From assembly GCF_000194135.1 (NCBI RefSeq), contig NC_015318.1, forward strand, positions 448,501-512,500: 64,000 nt of DNA, read 5' to 3'. Below the pieces are notes generated by a model. It worked only from the letters and a program-made list of their open reading frames with translations, did no database searches and had not been told where the DNA came from. Position numbers and translations under genes: made by a program. Shown here piece by piece: positions 36,755-46,522 of this stretch (positions are counted from its first letter, which is position 1; each line of letters opens with the position of its first letter). This DNA comes from Hippea maritima DSM 10411 (lineage in GTDB: Bacteria > Campylobacterota_A > Desulfurellia > Desulfurellales > Hippeaceae).

Positions 36755-38601
36755 GATAGGATATAAACCATATCGTTTATTTTTTCTTCTATTGTTTCCC
36801 TATGTTTTTCGAACATTGTTAATAGGTTAACCTTAAATTTATTTAAAAATAAGTTGTATGTGTGGTAGTTTAGATTATCTATGGAGTAGTTGCCATAGAA
36901 ATAGCCCAATGCCTTTGCTATGACGCTCGATGCGTGTATTAGATGCAGGGCTGAATCCATCTTTGACTTAACAGCAGGGTAGAGGTAGTATTTTATGGTC
37001 TTCCTAATGCGTTTTGGCAAGTTCCAGAGTATAGCCAATTCATAGCCTACATTTACACTTGCTGCTGGTAAAAATTTCAATTCTGCAACCTCGTAGGGTA
37101 TTTTTTCCTCTTCTATGTAATCTATGAACCTTTTGTACTCATCTGGATGATATTGTGCATAAAACATATCACCTATGGAATGGATTACGCTTGCAAGTGT
37201 TGCACCTGTGTTTATGTCTGCTTGTTCTTCTATAAATTTTGATATTGATAGGCAGGCTATTGAATATTTGTATAGCTTTTTTGTATAAGATGAATTGAAG
37301 AAATTTAAATATGATATGCTTAGGGATATTCCTAATATTTCTTCTGTTCCAAGCATAATAGCCGCTTTTTCTATACTTTTGATTTCTCTTTTTAGCCCAA
37401 AGAATGCCGAGTTTGCAAATTTTAATATTTTTGTTGTAATTGCGGCGTCTTTCTGTATTTCGTTTATGATCTTTTTGAACGGTGCTTCTTCGTTTATCAG
37501 CATAATAATATTGGATTGGACCTCAGGTAAGCTAAAAAGTTGAATATTGGATGTCAGGGTGCTTAAAAATTCGTTTTTTCTGTTTTTATCGTAAAATTTA
37601 CCTATATCTTTTAGATTTTCTATGAACTTTTCTTTTGCTTTTTCTATGCTAACTGCAGAGGCTTTTCCTTTGAGTTGTGCTATCCTTCTTGCACTTTTTA
37701 GATTTATAAATGGACTTACTATTTTCCTGAACTCAGGATCGTAGTAAAGATGGGCGACCGTTTCCTCATTTAGCGTTTCAATAGCTGAGTTTACTATAAA
37801 TGGCAACATTAATAACTCTTCTAAACTTGTATATTGGGTTTGAGTCTGGGGCTTTAGGTATTTTGCTATGTCTTCTTTGGCTTTTATGTTTTCTGTAATA
37901 CTATTCAGACTGTCTTTTGAAGGGTTGAATTCAACTATTCCCAAAAAAGATAGCTTTACTTTCATTTCATCAGTTTTGTTTTCTTTGATAAATGACTCTA
38001 TCTTTTTTAAAAGTATTTCTATTCCCCTTGTTTCATTCTGGTTATAAGGTATCACAATAAAACCAAAGTTTTCTATAATCAAGAAACCGTCAGCTCGTTT
38101 AAGGTTATTGTATACGCTTTTTAGAATAGGTGCCATCGAGAGTATATTTTCATCTGAGAAGTTTTCAAAACGGAATACCAATATTCTTATCCTATTTTTG
38201 TATTGTCTGAGTATTTTTTCTGCCGATTCCTGGCTGTTTATGGGTACATCCAACTTTGGTTTTTCCTTTTGTTTGCTCAGAACTCCTAACACCATAGACG
38301 GACTTTTAGCTATATAGTCAACACCTGATTTTTCCCAAAATGCGAAATTCTGAGAAGATATGGCTATAAAATAAGCCTTGTTTAGGTGGCGTTTGAGTTT
38401 TTCTATGGTTTTGGTTATGCCCGTTAAAGGTTTTTTGAATAAGAATATAACGGCCGCTGCATCTTTGTTTATTTTATCTACGAGTAGATTGCTTAGTTTG
38501 AAGCTGTTTGTTTTGAAGCCGCTCTCTTGAAGTTTTTTAATTATTGCAAACCCTCTGAGGGGATCATCAAATATAATTATAATCTCTTTTTCTTTACTCA
38601 T
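36751..38601 (-). CDS. HDOD-domain signalling protein
   Basis: A 616-residue protein. The N-terminus (IIIIFDDPLRGFAIIKKLQESG) looks like a receiver-type fold without the full phospho-acceptor set, and residues about 130-250 resemble a strongly diverged GGDEF-like fold. An HDOD domain occupies about residues 355-560 (LPEVQSNIIMLINEEA, then DAAITTKILKFANSAFFG). HDOD proteins are regulatory relatives of HD hydrolases and usually lack catalysis. Its neighbour is an HD-GYP protein in the same unit. A TATAAT -10-like sequence lies at 38624-38629 on the minus strand. Confidence 0.72.
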   Translation of the reverse strand: MSKEKEIIIIFDDPLRGFAIIKKLQESGFKTNSFKLSNLLVDKINKDAAAVIFLFKKPLTGITKTIEKLKRHLNKAYFIAISSQNFAFWEKSGVDYIAKSPSMVLGVLSKQKEKPKLDVPINSQESAEKILRQYKNRIRILVFRFENFSDENILSMAPILKSVYNNLKRADGFLIIENFGFIVIPYNQNETRGIEILLKKIESFIKENKTDEMKVKLSFLGIVEFNPSKDSLNSITENIKAKEDIAKYLKPQTQTQYTSLEELLMLPFIVNSAIETLNEETVAHLYYDPEFRKIVSPFINLKSARRIAQLKGKASAVSIEKAKEKFIENLKDIGKFYDKNRKNEFLSTLTSNIQLFSLPEVQSNIIMLINEEAPFKKIINEIQKDAAITTKILKFANSAFFGLKREIKSIEKAAIMLGTEEILGISLSISYLNFFNSSYTKKLYKYSIACLSISKFIEEQADINTGATLASVIHSIGDMFYAQYHPDEYKRFIDYIEEEKIPYEVAELKFLPAASVNVGYELAILWNLPKRIRKTIKYYLYPAVKSKMDSALHLIHASSVIAKALGYFYGNYSIDNLNYHTYNLFLNKFKVNLLTMFEKHRETIEEKINDMVYILS

Positions 38602-38748
38602 ACTCTATTTTTCTATTTTAACTATTATACTCTAGACTTATTCATAATTTCCTTGCTGTTTAATATTACTTTCATTTTTTAATATTAACTGACTCATTCT
38701 AAAATGTAAAGTTTAAATTTTAGGAAAAATTTATAAATAATTTGTGCT

Positions 38749-39168
38749 CTATATGAATTGTTTGCTTAACTCATCTTTTATGTAATTTTTTATTTCATCT
38801 CTAACCTTTCTAAAAGCTTTGAGTATTTCTTTTCTATCACCTTTTACCTTAGCTGGGTCTTTAAAGCTTTTATGAATTAACTTTGTTTTTTTAAGATAAG
38901 CTGGGCATTTTTCGTTTGCATCGTCGCATAGAGTTATAACTACATCGAAATTTATATCATCGAGTTCTGAAAGTGTTTTTGAGTAGAGGTCTTTTGTGTT
39001 CAATCCCTCTTCTTCTAAGACTTCTATGGTGTATGGATTTACACCGTGTTTTTCTGTCCCTGCTGAGTAAATTTCAAATATATCACTTAGATATAGCTTG
39101 CCATATGCCTCAGCCATCTGGCTTCTGCATGAATTGCCTGTACACAAAAATAGGAGTTTCTTTTTCAT
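38749..39168 (-). CDS. arsC: thioredoxin-type arsenate reductase / low-MW phosphatase family
   Basis: A 139-residue protein with the P-loop CTGNSCRSQMAEA at the N-terminus (Cys9 to Arg15, counted from ATG 39168), a second redox pair in TLCDDANEKCPAY (Cys81 and Cys88), and the catalytic KDPAKVKG. The three-cysteine arrangement (about 9/81/88) matches thioredoxin-coupled ArsC rather than ordinary tyrosine phosphatases. No arsB, arsM or arsR is adjacent. ATG 39168 has GGGGGTG upstream; GTG 39174 is the in-frame alternative. It is divergent from hrcA. Confidence 0.85.
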   Translation of the reverse strand: MKKKLLFLCTGNSCRSQMAEAYGKLYLSDIFEIYSAGTEKHGVNPYTIEVLEEEGLNTKDLYSKTLSELDDINFDVVITLCDDANEKCPAYLKKTKLIHKSFKDPAKVKGDRKEILKAFRKVRDEIKNYIKDELSKQFI

Positions 39169-39192
39169 CTCCACACCCCCTGAATTTTTAAA

Positions 39193-39198
39193 ATTATA
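39193..39198 (-). promoter_or_regulatory. -10 element upstream of arsC
   Basis: TATAAT on the minus strand, 24 bases before the arsC ATG. The matching -35 is poor, so only the -10 is called. A leader of about 17 bases with GGGGGTG would follow. Confidence 0.4.
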
Positions 39199-39248
39199 CC
39201 GATTGAATTATTACTGTGTAGTTTTTTAAAAAAATCATATACTATAGC

Positions 39249-39276
39249 TTGACAAAAATCATTTTTTGATTATTTT
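39249..39276 (+). promoter_or_regulatory. promoter of hrcA-grpE-dnaK
   Basis: Consensus TTGACA (39249-39254), 16 bases, then TATTTT (39271-39276). The predicted start near 39283 lies within the CIRCE-like operator. Confidence 0.65.
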
Positions 39277-39277
39277 G

Positions 39278-39304
39278 TTAGCAGACAGTTGAGGTGAGTG
39301 CTAA
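39278..39304 (+). promoter_or_regulatory. CIRCE-like operator (HrcA binding site)
   Basis: TTAGCAGAC, nine bases, then GAGTGCTAA. The right half matches the CIRCE consensus perfectly and the left half matches at TTAGCA and the last C. The nine-base spacing is exactly canonical. The right half covers the hrcA Shine-Dalgarno edge and its final base is the A of the hrcA ATG at 39304. Known CIRCE elements are bound by HrcA and repress heat-shock genes, so autoregulation of hrcA-grpE-dnaK is expected. Confidence 0.8.
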
Positions 39305-40314
39305 TGAGTAGATTGGACGAAAGAAAGGTGCTGGTTTTGAGCATAATAGTAGATAACTACATAAAGCATAAACAAGCAGCCGGCTCAAGGGTTTTAACAA
39401 AGAGATACAATCTAAATTTCTCGCCTGCTACAATGAGGAATGTAATGTTAGATTTAGAGGAGATGGGCTATCTTACTCATACACACACATCTGGTGGTAA
39501 AATACCCACTCCTAAAGGTATAAAATTTTATATAGACATGATAATGCAGAACTTTAGCCCTAAGCTTAAAAGTGAATTTGAAAGGATACCATTGAACGAT
39601 ACCTTTGGAAGTTTAGATGATAAGATGAATAAGATTTTAGATACAATGTCTTCTTTGAGTGAAGTTGTGAGTGTTCTTACAATGCCTGATTTCTCAAAAA
39701 CAAAAATTAAAAACATCCAGTTTATTAGGATAGGTGATGGCAAGATTCTATGCGTTTTGGTTTCTGATAGCAATATTATGGAGACAAAGGTTGTGTCTGT
39801 TGAAAAAACACCAACCGATACAGAATTGAAGGAGTTCTCTGAATTTATCAGTGAGAAGTATAAAGGGTATTCGTTAGAAGAGATTGCAGATGAGCTAAGG
39901 GGTTATTTAGAAGGAGAAAGACGGCAATGTGAAACACTTATATATAATCTTAAGAAAGAAGCCCAAAAACCCAAGGTTATGGTTGATGGTATTGAAAATA
40001 TCTTTAAGTATCCGGAATTTCAGAGAGACTTAGAAAAACTCAAGAAGCTTGTAAAAACACTTGAAGATAGAAAAACCTTGCTTGAGCTTATAAGAAGTGC
40101 GATAAAGAGTGAACGTTTTATCTTAATAGGAGATGAGTTACCTTTACCTGGATTGGATGAGTTAGGATTTGTGTCTTCAGCTTATAAATATTTAGATAAA
40201 AATATTGGTGTAGTAGGTGTTGTTGGTCCTATTAATATGGATTATACAGAAATGATGAACATTATAGAATCAGCCAAAAAGAAAATAAATGACATTTTAA
40301 ATATCGGAGGATAA
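39304..40314 (+). CDS. hrcA: heat-inducible transcription repressor HrcA
   Basis: Represses heat-shock operons by binding CIRCE. The N-terminal winged helix includes RKVLVLSIIVDNYIKHKQAAG and SPATMRNVMLDLEEMGYLTH, and the C-terminal domain ends with the conserved IGVVGPINMDYTEMM block. At 336 residues it is full length. ATG 39304 is chosen with GAGGTGAG upstream; GTG 39298 is also in frame. It is the first gene of the chaperone operon. Confidence 0.95.
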   Translation: MSRLDERKVLVLSIIVDNYIKHKQAAGSRVLTKRYNLNFSPATMRNVMLDLEEMGYLTHTHTSGGKIPTPKGIKFYIDMIMQNFSPKLKSEFERIPLNDTFGSLDDKMNKILDTMSSLSEVVSVLTMPDFSKTKIKNIQFIRIGDGKILCVLVSDSNIMETKVVSVEKTPTDTELKEFSEFISEKYKGYSLEEIADELRGYLEGERRQCETLIYNLKKEAQKPKVMVDGIENIFKYPEFQRDLEKLKKLVKTLEDRKTLLELIRSAIKSERFILIGDELPLPGLDELGFVSSAYKYLDKNIGVVGVVGPINMDYTEMMNIIESAKKKINDILNIGG

Positions 40315-40316
40315 GA

Positions 40317-40877
40317 ATGGAAAAGCCAAAGGATAGGCAGAATGAGGAACTCAAGGATACAAAAAATAGTCAACCTAAAGAGCAAAAAGAAACCGAGCAG
40401 AAGGACTATCAGGAGGAGTACAATAAGTTAAAAGAGGAATATTTAAGACTTTATGCCGAATTTGATAATTACAGAAAAAGGATCCTGAAAGAGATAGAGG
40501 ATGCAAAAGAATCTGCAAAACGTTCTGTTATAAATGACTTCTTAACGATACTTGACAACCTTGAAAAGGCCATTGAGATGGCTTATCAGCACAAGGATGC
40601 CATTATTGAGGGAATTGAGCTTTCTATTAAATCATTTAAAGATATGCTCAAAAAGCATGGGGTTGAGGAGATCAGTCCTGAGAAAGAAAACTTTGACCCA
40701 AATCTTCACGATGCCTTAATGACACAACCATCAGATGAGCTGCCTAAGGATACGGTTATTCAAACGGTTCAAAAGGGTTATATTTACAAAGATAAACTTA
40801 TAAGACCTGCAAAGGTTATAGTCAGCGCAGGTTCAGCTAACAATGAAAATCAAAATAACAATGATAAGGAGGAATAA
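40317..40877 (+). CDS. grpE: nucleotide exchange factor GrpE
   Basis: Releases ADP from DnaK. A charged, disordered N-terminus of about 30 residues is followed by a long helix with LYAEFDNYRKRILKEIEDAK, then FLTILDNLEKAIEMA and the beta domain with FDPNLHDALMTQPSD and VIQTVQKGYIYKDKLIRPAKVIVS. At 186 residues it is typical. It sits two bases after hrcA and three before dnaK. Confidence 0.95.
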   Translation: MEKPKDRQNEELKDTKNSQPKEQKETEQKDYQEEYNKLKEEYLRLYAEFDNYRKRILKEIEDAKESAKRSVINDFLTILDNLEKAIEMAYQHKDAIIEGIELSIKSFKDMLKKHGVEEISPEKENFDPNLHDALMTQPSDELPKDTVIQTVQKGYIYKDKLIRPAKVIVSAGSANNENQNNNDKEE

Positions 40878-40880
40878 ACG

Positions 40881-42797
40881 ATGGGAAAGGTTTTAGGAAT
40901 CGATTTAGGAACAACGAACTCTTGTATGGCTATCATAGAGGGAGGTAAGCCAAGGGTAATACCCAATGCTGAAGGTACAAATACAACGCCAAGCGTTGTG
41001 GCATTTACCGATAAAGGTGAAATTTTAGTTGGGCATGCCGCAAAAAGACAAGCTATAACAAACCCAACAAGGACAATATTTTCAGTAAAGAGGCTTATAG
41101 GTAGAAGATTTGGCTCAAAGGAAGCTCAGGAGGCTATAAGCAGGCTGCCTTACAAGGTTGTTGAAGGGCCAAACGGTGATTGTCGTATACAGATAGATGG
41201 CAAGGAATATACACCACAGGAGATTTCTGCAAAAATATTACAGAAGCTAAAAAGTGATGCCGAGGCTTTCTTAGGTGAAAAAATCACGGATGTTGTAATT
41301 ACCGTTCCGGCATACTTTGATGATTCTCAGAGAAAGGCAACCAAGGATGCTGGAAAAATTGCAGGTTTGAATGTTTTGAGAATCATTAATGAGCCTACAG
41401 CTTCTTCATTGGCATTCGGTCTTGATAGAGAAAAAGAAGGTAAAATAGCTGTTTATGATTTGGGTGGTGGAACATTCGATATATCCATACTTGAGATAGG
41501 CGATGGTGTATTCGAGGTTAAATCCACAAACGGTGACACATACCTTGGCGGTGATGATTTTGATAAGGCTTTAATAGATTATGTAGCCGATGAATTCCAA
41601 AAGGAAAATGGCATAGATTTAAGAAAAGACGCAATGGCTTTGCAGAGACTTAAAGAGGCGTGTGAAAAGGCAAAGATCGAGCTATCCAGTGCTTTGGAGA
41701 CAGAGATCAACTTGCCATTTATAACAGCCGATTCAAGTGGTCCAAAACACCTTGTTATGAAGATAACAAGGTCTAAATTCGAGCAACTTGTTATGCCTTT
41801 AATAGAAAGGACACTTGAGCCATGTAGACTAGCTTTAAAGGATGCTGGTCTGCAACCAAGCGACATCGACCATGTTATCTTGGTCGGTGGTATGACAAGA
41901 ATGCCCAAGATTAGGGAGGTTGTTAAAGAGTTCTTTGGCAAAGAGCCAAGAAAAGATATAAACCCGGATGAGGCAGTAGCCTTAGGTGCTGCTATCCAGG
42001 GTGGCGTTTTGAAAGGCGATGTTAAGGATGTATTGTTGCTTGATGTAACGCCTCTGTCTTTAGGTATAGAGACATTGGGCGGCGTGATGACAAAGATAAT
42101 ACCAAGGAATACCACTATTCCAACAAGGAAGAGTCAGATATTCACAACAGCTGAGGATAACCAAACAGCCGTTACGATACATGTATTACAGGGTGAAAGG
42201 GAGCTTGCAAAGGATAACAAGACGCTCGGTAAGTTTGAGCTTGTGGGTATTCCACCAGCCCCAAGGGGCATACCTCAGATAGAGGTTACATTCGATATAG
42301 ATGCAAACGGAATACTCAATGTTACAGCTAAAGATAAAGCTACCGGCAAAGAGCAGGCAATTAGGATTACAGCATCAAGTGGCCTAACAGAGGAAGAGAT
42401 AGAGAAAATGGTAAAAGAGGCAGAAGCCCACGCAGAAGAGGATAGAAGAAGAAGGGAGCTTATTGAAACCAAGAATAAGGCAGACTCCTTGATATACTCC
42501 ACTGAAAAGAGCTTGAAGGACTTTGGCGATAAGGTTAGCGATGAGGAAAAGAAACAGATTCAGGAAGCTATAGACAATCTCAAGAAGGCAATGGAGAGCG
42601 ACTCAAAAGAGGAGATAGAAAAGGCCATGGAGGAGTTGGCCAGGAAATCCCATAAGCTGGCTGAGGAGGCCTACAAGAAAGCGCAGGCAGAATCCAAGGA
42701 AGGCCAGACTGAAGATCAAACCCAAGCAAACTCCTCTAACAAGGATGAAGAAGAGGTTGTAGAGGCTGAGGTTGAAGAGGACAACACCTCTAAATAA
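40881..42797 (+). CDS. dnaK: chaperone DnaK (Hsp70)
   Basis: ATP-dependent chaperone of 638 residues. It begins [17 protein letters not shown], has [36 protein letters not shown], the linker [20 protein letters not shown] and a full substrate-binding domain with a charged tail ending in [15 protein letters not shown]-like residues. AAGGAGG precedes the ATG. An intrinsic terminator follows, so dnaK levels can exceed those of dnaJ. Confidence 0.98.
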   Translation: MGKVLGIDLGTTNSCMAIIEGGKPRVIPNAEGTNTTPSVVAFTDKGEILVGHAAKRQAITNPTRTIFSVKRLIGRRFGSKEAQEAISRLPYKVVEGPNGDCRIQIDGKEYTPQEISAKILQKLKSDAEAFLGEKITDVVITVPAYFDDSQRKATKDAGKIAGLNVLRIINEPTASSLAFGLDREKEGKIAVYDLGGGTFDISILEIGDGVFEVKSTNGDTYLGGDDFDKALIDYVADEFQKENGIDLRKDAMALQRLKEACEKAKIELSSALETEINLPFITADSSGPKHLVMKITRSKFEQLVMPLIERTLEPCRLALKDAGLQPSDIDHVILVGGMTRMPKIREVVKEFFGKEPRKDINPDEAVALGAAIQGGVLKGDVKDVLLLDVTPLSLGIETLGGVMTKIIPRNTTIPTRKSQIFTTAEDNQTAVTIHVLQGERELAKDNKTLGKFELVGIPPAPRGIPQIEVTFDIDANGILNVTAKDKATGKEQAIRITASSGLTEEEIEKMVKEAEAHAEEDRRRRELIETKNKADSLIYSTEKSLKDFGDKVSDEEKKQIQEAIDNLKKAMESDSKEEIEKAMEELARKSHKLAEEAYKKAQAESKEGQTEDQTQANSSNKDEEEVVEAEVEEDNTSK

Positions 42798-42820
42798 TAA
42801 AAAAGAATGCAGAATTTGAC

Positions 42821-42862
42821 AAAAAGGGGGTTGAAGAAATTCAATCCCCTTTTTATTATTTA
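42821..42862 (+). terminator. intrinsic terminator between dnaK and dnaJ
   Basis: AAAAAGGGGGTTGAA pairs with TTCAATCCCCTTTTT over a GAAA tetraloop (one G-T pair), a stem of about 15 pairs followed by a T/A-rich tail. It lies 24 bases after the dnaK stop. It should end most transcripts and let some pass into dnaJ. Confidence 0.88.
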
Positions 42863-42900
42863 TGGGCCTGTGGGCTTAACTTTTTTGTGAGGGGTTGTCC

Positions 42901-43998
42901 ATGAAGGATTACTATGAAATTTTAGGTCTCTCAAGAGATGCATCTCAGGAGGAGATAAAGAAACGTTTTAGGGAACTTGCCATAAAATATCACCCGGATA
43001 GGAATCCAGATAGCGAAGAGGCTGAAGAAAAATTCAAAGAGATTAACGAGGCTTATTCTGTACTATCCGACCCCAAAAAAAGAGCACAATACGATCAGTT
43101 TGGAAGGGTGGATGAATCCGATTCAGGTTTTGAGGGTGGCTTTAACTTTTCAAGCGCCTTTGATGATTTGTTTGCAGACCTATCCAGCATGTTTGGCGAT
43201 TTGTTTGGTGACTATCGCCAAGAAAGAAGAAGGCCTCAAAAGGGTGATGATATAGGGGTTAATTTAGAGATTGATTTTAAAGAGGCCGTATTTGGCGCAA
43301 AGAAAGAAATCACTATAAAAAGGAGACAGATTTGTCCTGAATGTAAGGGTACAGGTGCAGCTAAAGATGGAATGAAGAGTTGCCCATATTGTAGAGGAAT
43401 GGGAGAGATATCCTATTCGCAGGGCTTTTTTTCTTTTACAAAAACATGCCCTAAGTGTGGCGGAACGGGTAAGATTATAACTAAGAAATGTCCACATTGC
43501 GGTGGTGTTGGTTATGTCTATGAAGAAGAGCGTTTAGAGGTTAATATTAAGCAGGGAATAGATGACGGCAATATTATCCGTATTCAAGGCAAAGGTAATC
43601 CAGGGAAATACGGCGGTCCAGACGGTGATTTATACATCTATATTCACGTAAAAGAACATGAGTTTTTCAAGCGCAAGGGTAGGGATATATACGTTGAAAT
43701 TCCTATTTCACTAACCCAGGCTACTTTAGGTGCTACATTAAAAATACCCACTATATGGGGAGAAAGTGAACTTATAATACCACCTGGAACCCAGAATGGA
43801 CATATTTTTACACTTAAACATAAAGGGGTTGAGTTAAACGGCATAAAGGGTAATCAAGTGGTTAAAGTTAGGGTTGTGATACCTACAAATCTGACAAAAC
43901 GCCAAAGAGAGTTACTTGAGGAATTTGCAAAAGAATCTGGAGAGGATTTAACATATAAAGACTCCATACTAGACAAATTTAGGAACCTGTTTAAATGA
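42901..43998 (+). CDS. dnaJ: chaperone DnaJ (Hsp40)
   Basis: DnaK co-chaperone of 365 residues. The J domain (residues 1-65) carries HPD in [10 protein letters not shown], then a Gly/Phe-rich linker, four zinc-finger CXXCXGXG repeats ([32 protein letters not shown]) and the C-terminal substrate domains. ATG 42901 follows GAGGGG; TTG 42895 is the in-frame extension. It overlaps the DUF445 gene by four bases. Confidence 0.97.
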   Translation: MKDYYEILGLSRDASQEEIKKRFRELAIKYHPDRNPDSEEAEEKFKEINEAYSVLSDPKKRAQYDQFGRVDESDSGFEGGFNFSSAFDDLFADLSSMFGDLFGDYRQERRRPQKGDDIGVNLEIDFKEAVFGAKKEITIKRRQICPECKGTGAAKDGMKSCPYCRGMGEISYSQGFFSFTKTCPKCGGTGKIITKKCPHCGGVGYVYEEERLEVNIKQGIDDGNIIRIQGKGNPGKYGGPDGDLYIYIHVKEHEFFKRKGRDIYVEIPISLTQATLGATLKIPTIWGESELIIPPGTQNGHIFTLKHKGVELNGIKGNQVVKVRVVIPTNLTKRQRELLEEFAKESGEDLTYKDSILDKFRNLFK

Positions 43999-45272
43999 GT
44001 TGGGACGTAGTTACCCTTCCACTTGTGGGTGCTTTTATAGGTTATTCTACCAATTATGTTGCGATAAAGATGCTGTTCCACCCTAAGAAACCGTATTATC
44101 TTGGCCGTTTTAGAGTTCCATTTACTCCAGGTCTTATACCGAAACAGAAGGATAAGCTTGTTGAAAAGATATCAGATGTGGTTGCACAAAAGGTTATAAA
44201 TAAAAAGGAGCTCACGCGTTTCATATACTCAAAGAATAACAGGGGTTTTCTGTATCAATACACCCAACAGATATTCGATGAGGTTTTGAGTAAAAAACTT
44301 TCATCAGTAGGGTTACCGTATAATAAAGTAGAAAATTATATATTTCAGTTACTTGATGAAAAAGCAGATAAGATTGTTAGGCAAAAAATAGATGAAATTG
44401 ATTTGAATATAGATTATCTTGCCTATAATGCTTTGGGGTTGGTTGATAAAAGTAAAACTATAGCCGAATATCTTAAGGATGATACCATAAAAAGGATAAA
44501 TCAAACATTAGAACTTGTGACTTCTCAATTTTTGGCAAACCTCTCTGATGAGCTAGATGATAGAAAAACTAAAGAGTTGATAAGAAAAAAATTATCAGAA
44601 GCACTTGAGGAGTATGCAGAGGATTCGAATATATTGACGGCAAGTTTTGTTTCTATGATTGCTCCTTTAATTGAAGAAAACGATAGGGTTGTAGACACTA
44701 TTGTTGATAAGCTAAAAGCGTTTATGAGTGATAAGCAGATAAAAAACAAGATTTGCAATGGTATAAAACAGGCCGTGAAGAATGAGTTGTTATCCTTAAA
44801 ATTAGATGAATTACTTCTGAGGTTCACTTCAAAAGACTTTGACCAACTAAGGGTAGACCTATCAAAAAAAGCCAAAGGGTTGATGGAATCTCTAAATGTT
44901 AAGGAGAAGATTTCAGAGGCTGTTATCGCATCGATAGACAAAAGGGCTATATCAAAAAAAGCGGTGGCTTTGATAAGGTTGAATCTAAACAGATACACCT
45001 TCTATGATGTTATAGAGTTCATACTTCCTCAATTGAGAAAAAAACTCAATAGATTTATTGTGAATAACCTTTTAATTTTAATAAAGCGCCAGAGCGATAG
45101 AATATTTGATTTTGACATAAAGAAAAATGCTAAAGAGAAGCTTCAAAAATTGGATATAGGCCAAATAGAGGAAATAATTCTAAGTATAAGTAAGGAGCAA
45201 TTTGGTTATATAAATATGTTTGGTGGTATATTGGGGTTTCTAATAGGATTGATAGAGGTGCTTATAAGATGA
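43995..45272 (+). CDS. DUF445 family membrane-associated protein
   Basis: A 425-residue protein starting [21 protein letters not shown], with [20 protein letters not shown] shortly after: the signature of DUF445. The N-terminal segment is a probable membrane helix, the middle is a long alpha-helical charged region, and a second hydrophobic segment ends the protein ([19 protein letters not shown]). Its function is unknown; the family is widespread and membrane-linked. The ATG overlaps the dnaJ stop (ATGA) and its stop overlaps mazG, so it is translated from the dnaJ transcript. Confidence 0.8.
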   Translation: MSWDVVTLPLVGAFIGYSTNYVAIKMLFHPKKPYYLGRFRVPFTPGLIPKQKDKLVEKISDVVAQKVINKKELTRFIYSKNNRGFLYQYTQQIFDEVLSKKLSSVGLPYNKVENYIFQLLDEKADKIVRQKIDEIDLNIDYLAYNALGLVDKSKTIAEYLKDDTIKRINQTLELVTSQFLANLSDELDDRKTKELIRKKLSEALEEYAEDSNILTASFVSMIAPLIEENDRVVDTIVDKLKAFMSDKQIKNKICNGIKQAVKNELLSLKLDELLLRFTSKDFDQLRVDLSKKAKGLMESLNVKEKISEAVIASIDKRAISKKAVALIRLNLNRYTFYDVIEFILPQLRKKLNRFIVNNLLILIKRQSDRIFDFDIKKNAKEKLQKLDIGQIEEIILSISKEQFGYINMFGGILGFLIGLIEVLIR

Positions 45273-46048
45273 GTGAGGCTTTTGATAGGCTTGTAAATAC
45301 GATAAAAAGACTTAGGGCTCCTGATGGTTGCCCTTGGGATAGAAAACAGACACTTTACTCTTTAAAGCAAAATGTGATAGAGGAGGTTTTTGAATTTATA
45401 GATGCATTGGATAGGAAGGATATAGAAAACATTAAAGAAGAATTGGGTGATATGCTTTTGCATGTAATTTTTCACTCTATTATTGCTCAAGAGGATGGGT
45501 TATTTAATCTTGATGATGTAATAAATGGGGTAAATGAAAAGCTCATTAGACGTCATCCCCATGTGTTTGGCGATTTGAAGGTTGAAGATGTTGATGAGGT
45601 TCTAAAAAACTGGGAGCAGATAAAACTATCAGAGAAGAATAAGAAGCCCACTCATCTGCTTGATGGTCTTCCGAGAGGCCTTCCGCCCATTGAAAGGGCT
45701 TATAAAATTCAAAAGAAGGTAAGCAAGGTTGGTTTTGATTTTGAAAGCCCTGATGATGCGTTTGATAAGGTTGAAGAGGAATTTTTGGAGCTAAAAAGGG
45801 CTTTTGAAATTGGTAAAAAGGAAGAGTTAGAAAATGAAGTTGGCGATTTGATATTTGCTGTTTTGAATTTTGCGAGGATGTGCGGTATAAATGCATCAGA
45901 AGCCCTAAGAAAGACCTCTTTGAGGTTTGAGGATAGATTTAACTGCATAGAGGATAAATTAAAATCATTGGGTTTGAGTTTTGAGGATGTTAATTTGGAG
46001 CAGATGGATAATTTATGGGATGAGTGCAAGGGTCAGCTGAAAGGTTGA
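45269..46048 (+). CDS. mazG: nucleoside triphosphate pyrophosphohydrolase MazG
   Basis: Hydrolyses NTPs to NMP and pyrophosphate, helping clear damaged nucleotides. Two tandem MazG domains are visible: the first with LRAPDGCPWDRKQT, EEVFEFIDAL and EELGDMLLHVIF, the second with EEEFLELKRAF and ENEVGDLIFAVLNFARM. At 259 residues it is the standard two-domain form. Its stop is immediately next to that of the convergent MaoC gene. Confidence 0.94.
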   Translation: MSEAFDRLVNTIKRLRAPDGCPWDRKQTLYSLKQNVIEEVFEFIDALDRKDIENIKEELGDMLLHVIFHSIIAQEDGLFNLDDVINGVNEKLIRRHPHVFGDLKVEDVDEVLKNWEQIKLSEKNKKPTHLLDGLPRGLPPIERAYKIQKKVSKVGFDFESPDDAFDKVEEEFLELKRAFEIGKKEELENEVGDLIFAVLNFARMCGINASEALRKTSLRFEDRFNCIEDKLKSLGLSFEDVNLEQMDNLWDECKGQLKG

Positions 46049-46522
46049 TTAGTAGAGCCTTACAATCTGCTCGGCTACACAGGCTGGTTTTTCTTCATCT
46101 TTTATTTCAACGGTTATTTTATAGATTATTTCAACCCCGTTATCTATCCTTTTCACACTTATTGGCATCATTTTTGCCCTGATAGATGAGTTCACTTTAA
46201 CAGGTGAGGGAAATCTTACTCTATTTAGCCCATAATTTATTCTCAAGCTCATTTCTGGATAGTTTTTTTGAAAGTATTCTTTTGAATTACTCTTAGTTAG
46301 GTATGGAATCATAGATAGGGTTAAAAACCCATGGGCTATAGTGGTTTTATATGGGGATAAAATTTTAGCTTTTTCTGGGTCTGTGTGTATCCATTGTTTA
46401 TCACCTGTAACTTTGGCAAAATTATCTATTCTATCTTGTGTTATCTTCACCCATTCGCCTGTATAGATTGTTTTGTTTAGCTTGTCTCTGTATATCTGGA
46501 TAAGCCTATCGTATTTGTCCAT
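46049..46522 (-). CDS. MaoC-like (R)-specific enoyl-CoA hydratase
   Basis: A 157-residue hot-dog-fold protein. The hydratase motif is VTGDKQWIHTDPEKA (catalytic Asp and His), followed by IAHGFLTLSMIPYL, and GLNRVRFPSPVKVNS matches MaoC/NodN-type dehydratases. The substrate is probably an acyl-CoA, but chain length and direction cannot be read. It overlaps the end of the EAL gene by 17 bases and has no fatty-acid genes nearby. Confidence 0.85.
   Translation of the reverse strand: MDKYDRLIQIYRDKLNKTIYTGEWVKITQDRIDNFAKVTGDKQWIHTDPEKAKILSPYKTTIAHGFLTLSMIPYLTKSNSKEYFQKNYPEMSLRINYGLNRVRFPSPVKVNSSIRAKMMPISVKRIDNGVEIIYKITVEIKDEEKPACVAEQIVRLY

Noticed and set aside
41579-42115. 178-codon minus-strand ORF inside dnaK
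   Set aside because: It is a codon-mirror shadow of the highly conserved dnaK gene; the sense frame explains the sequence fully.
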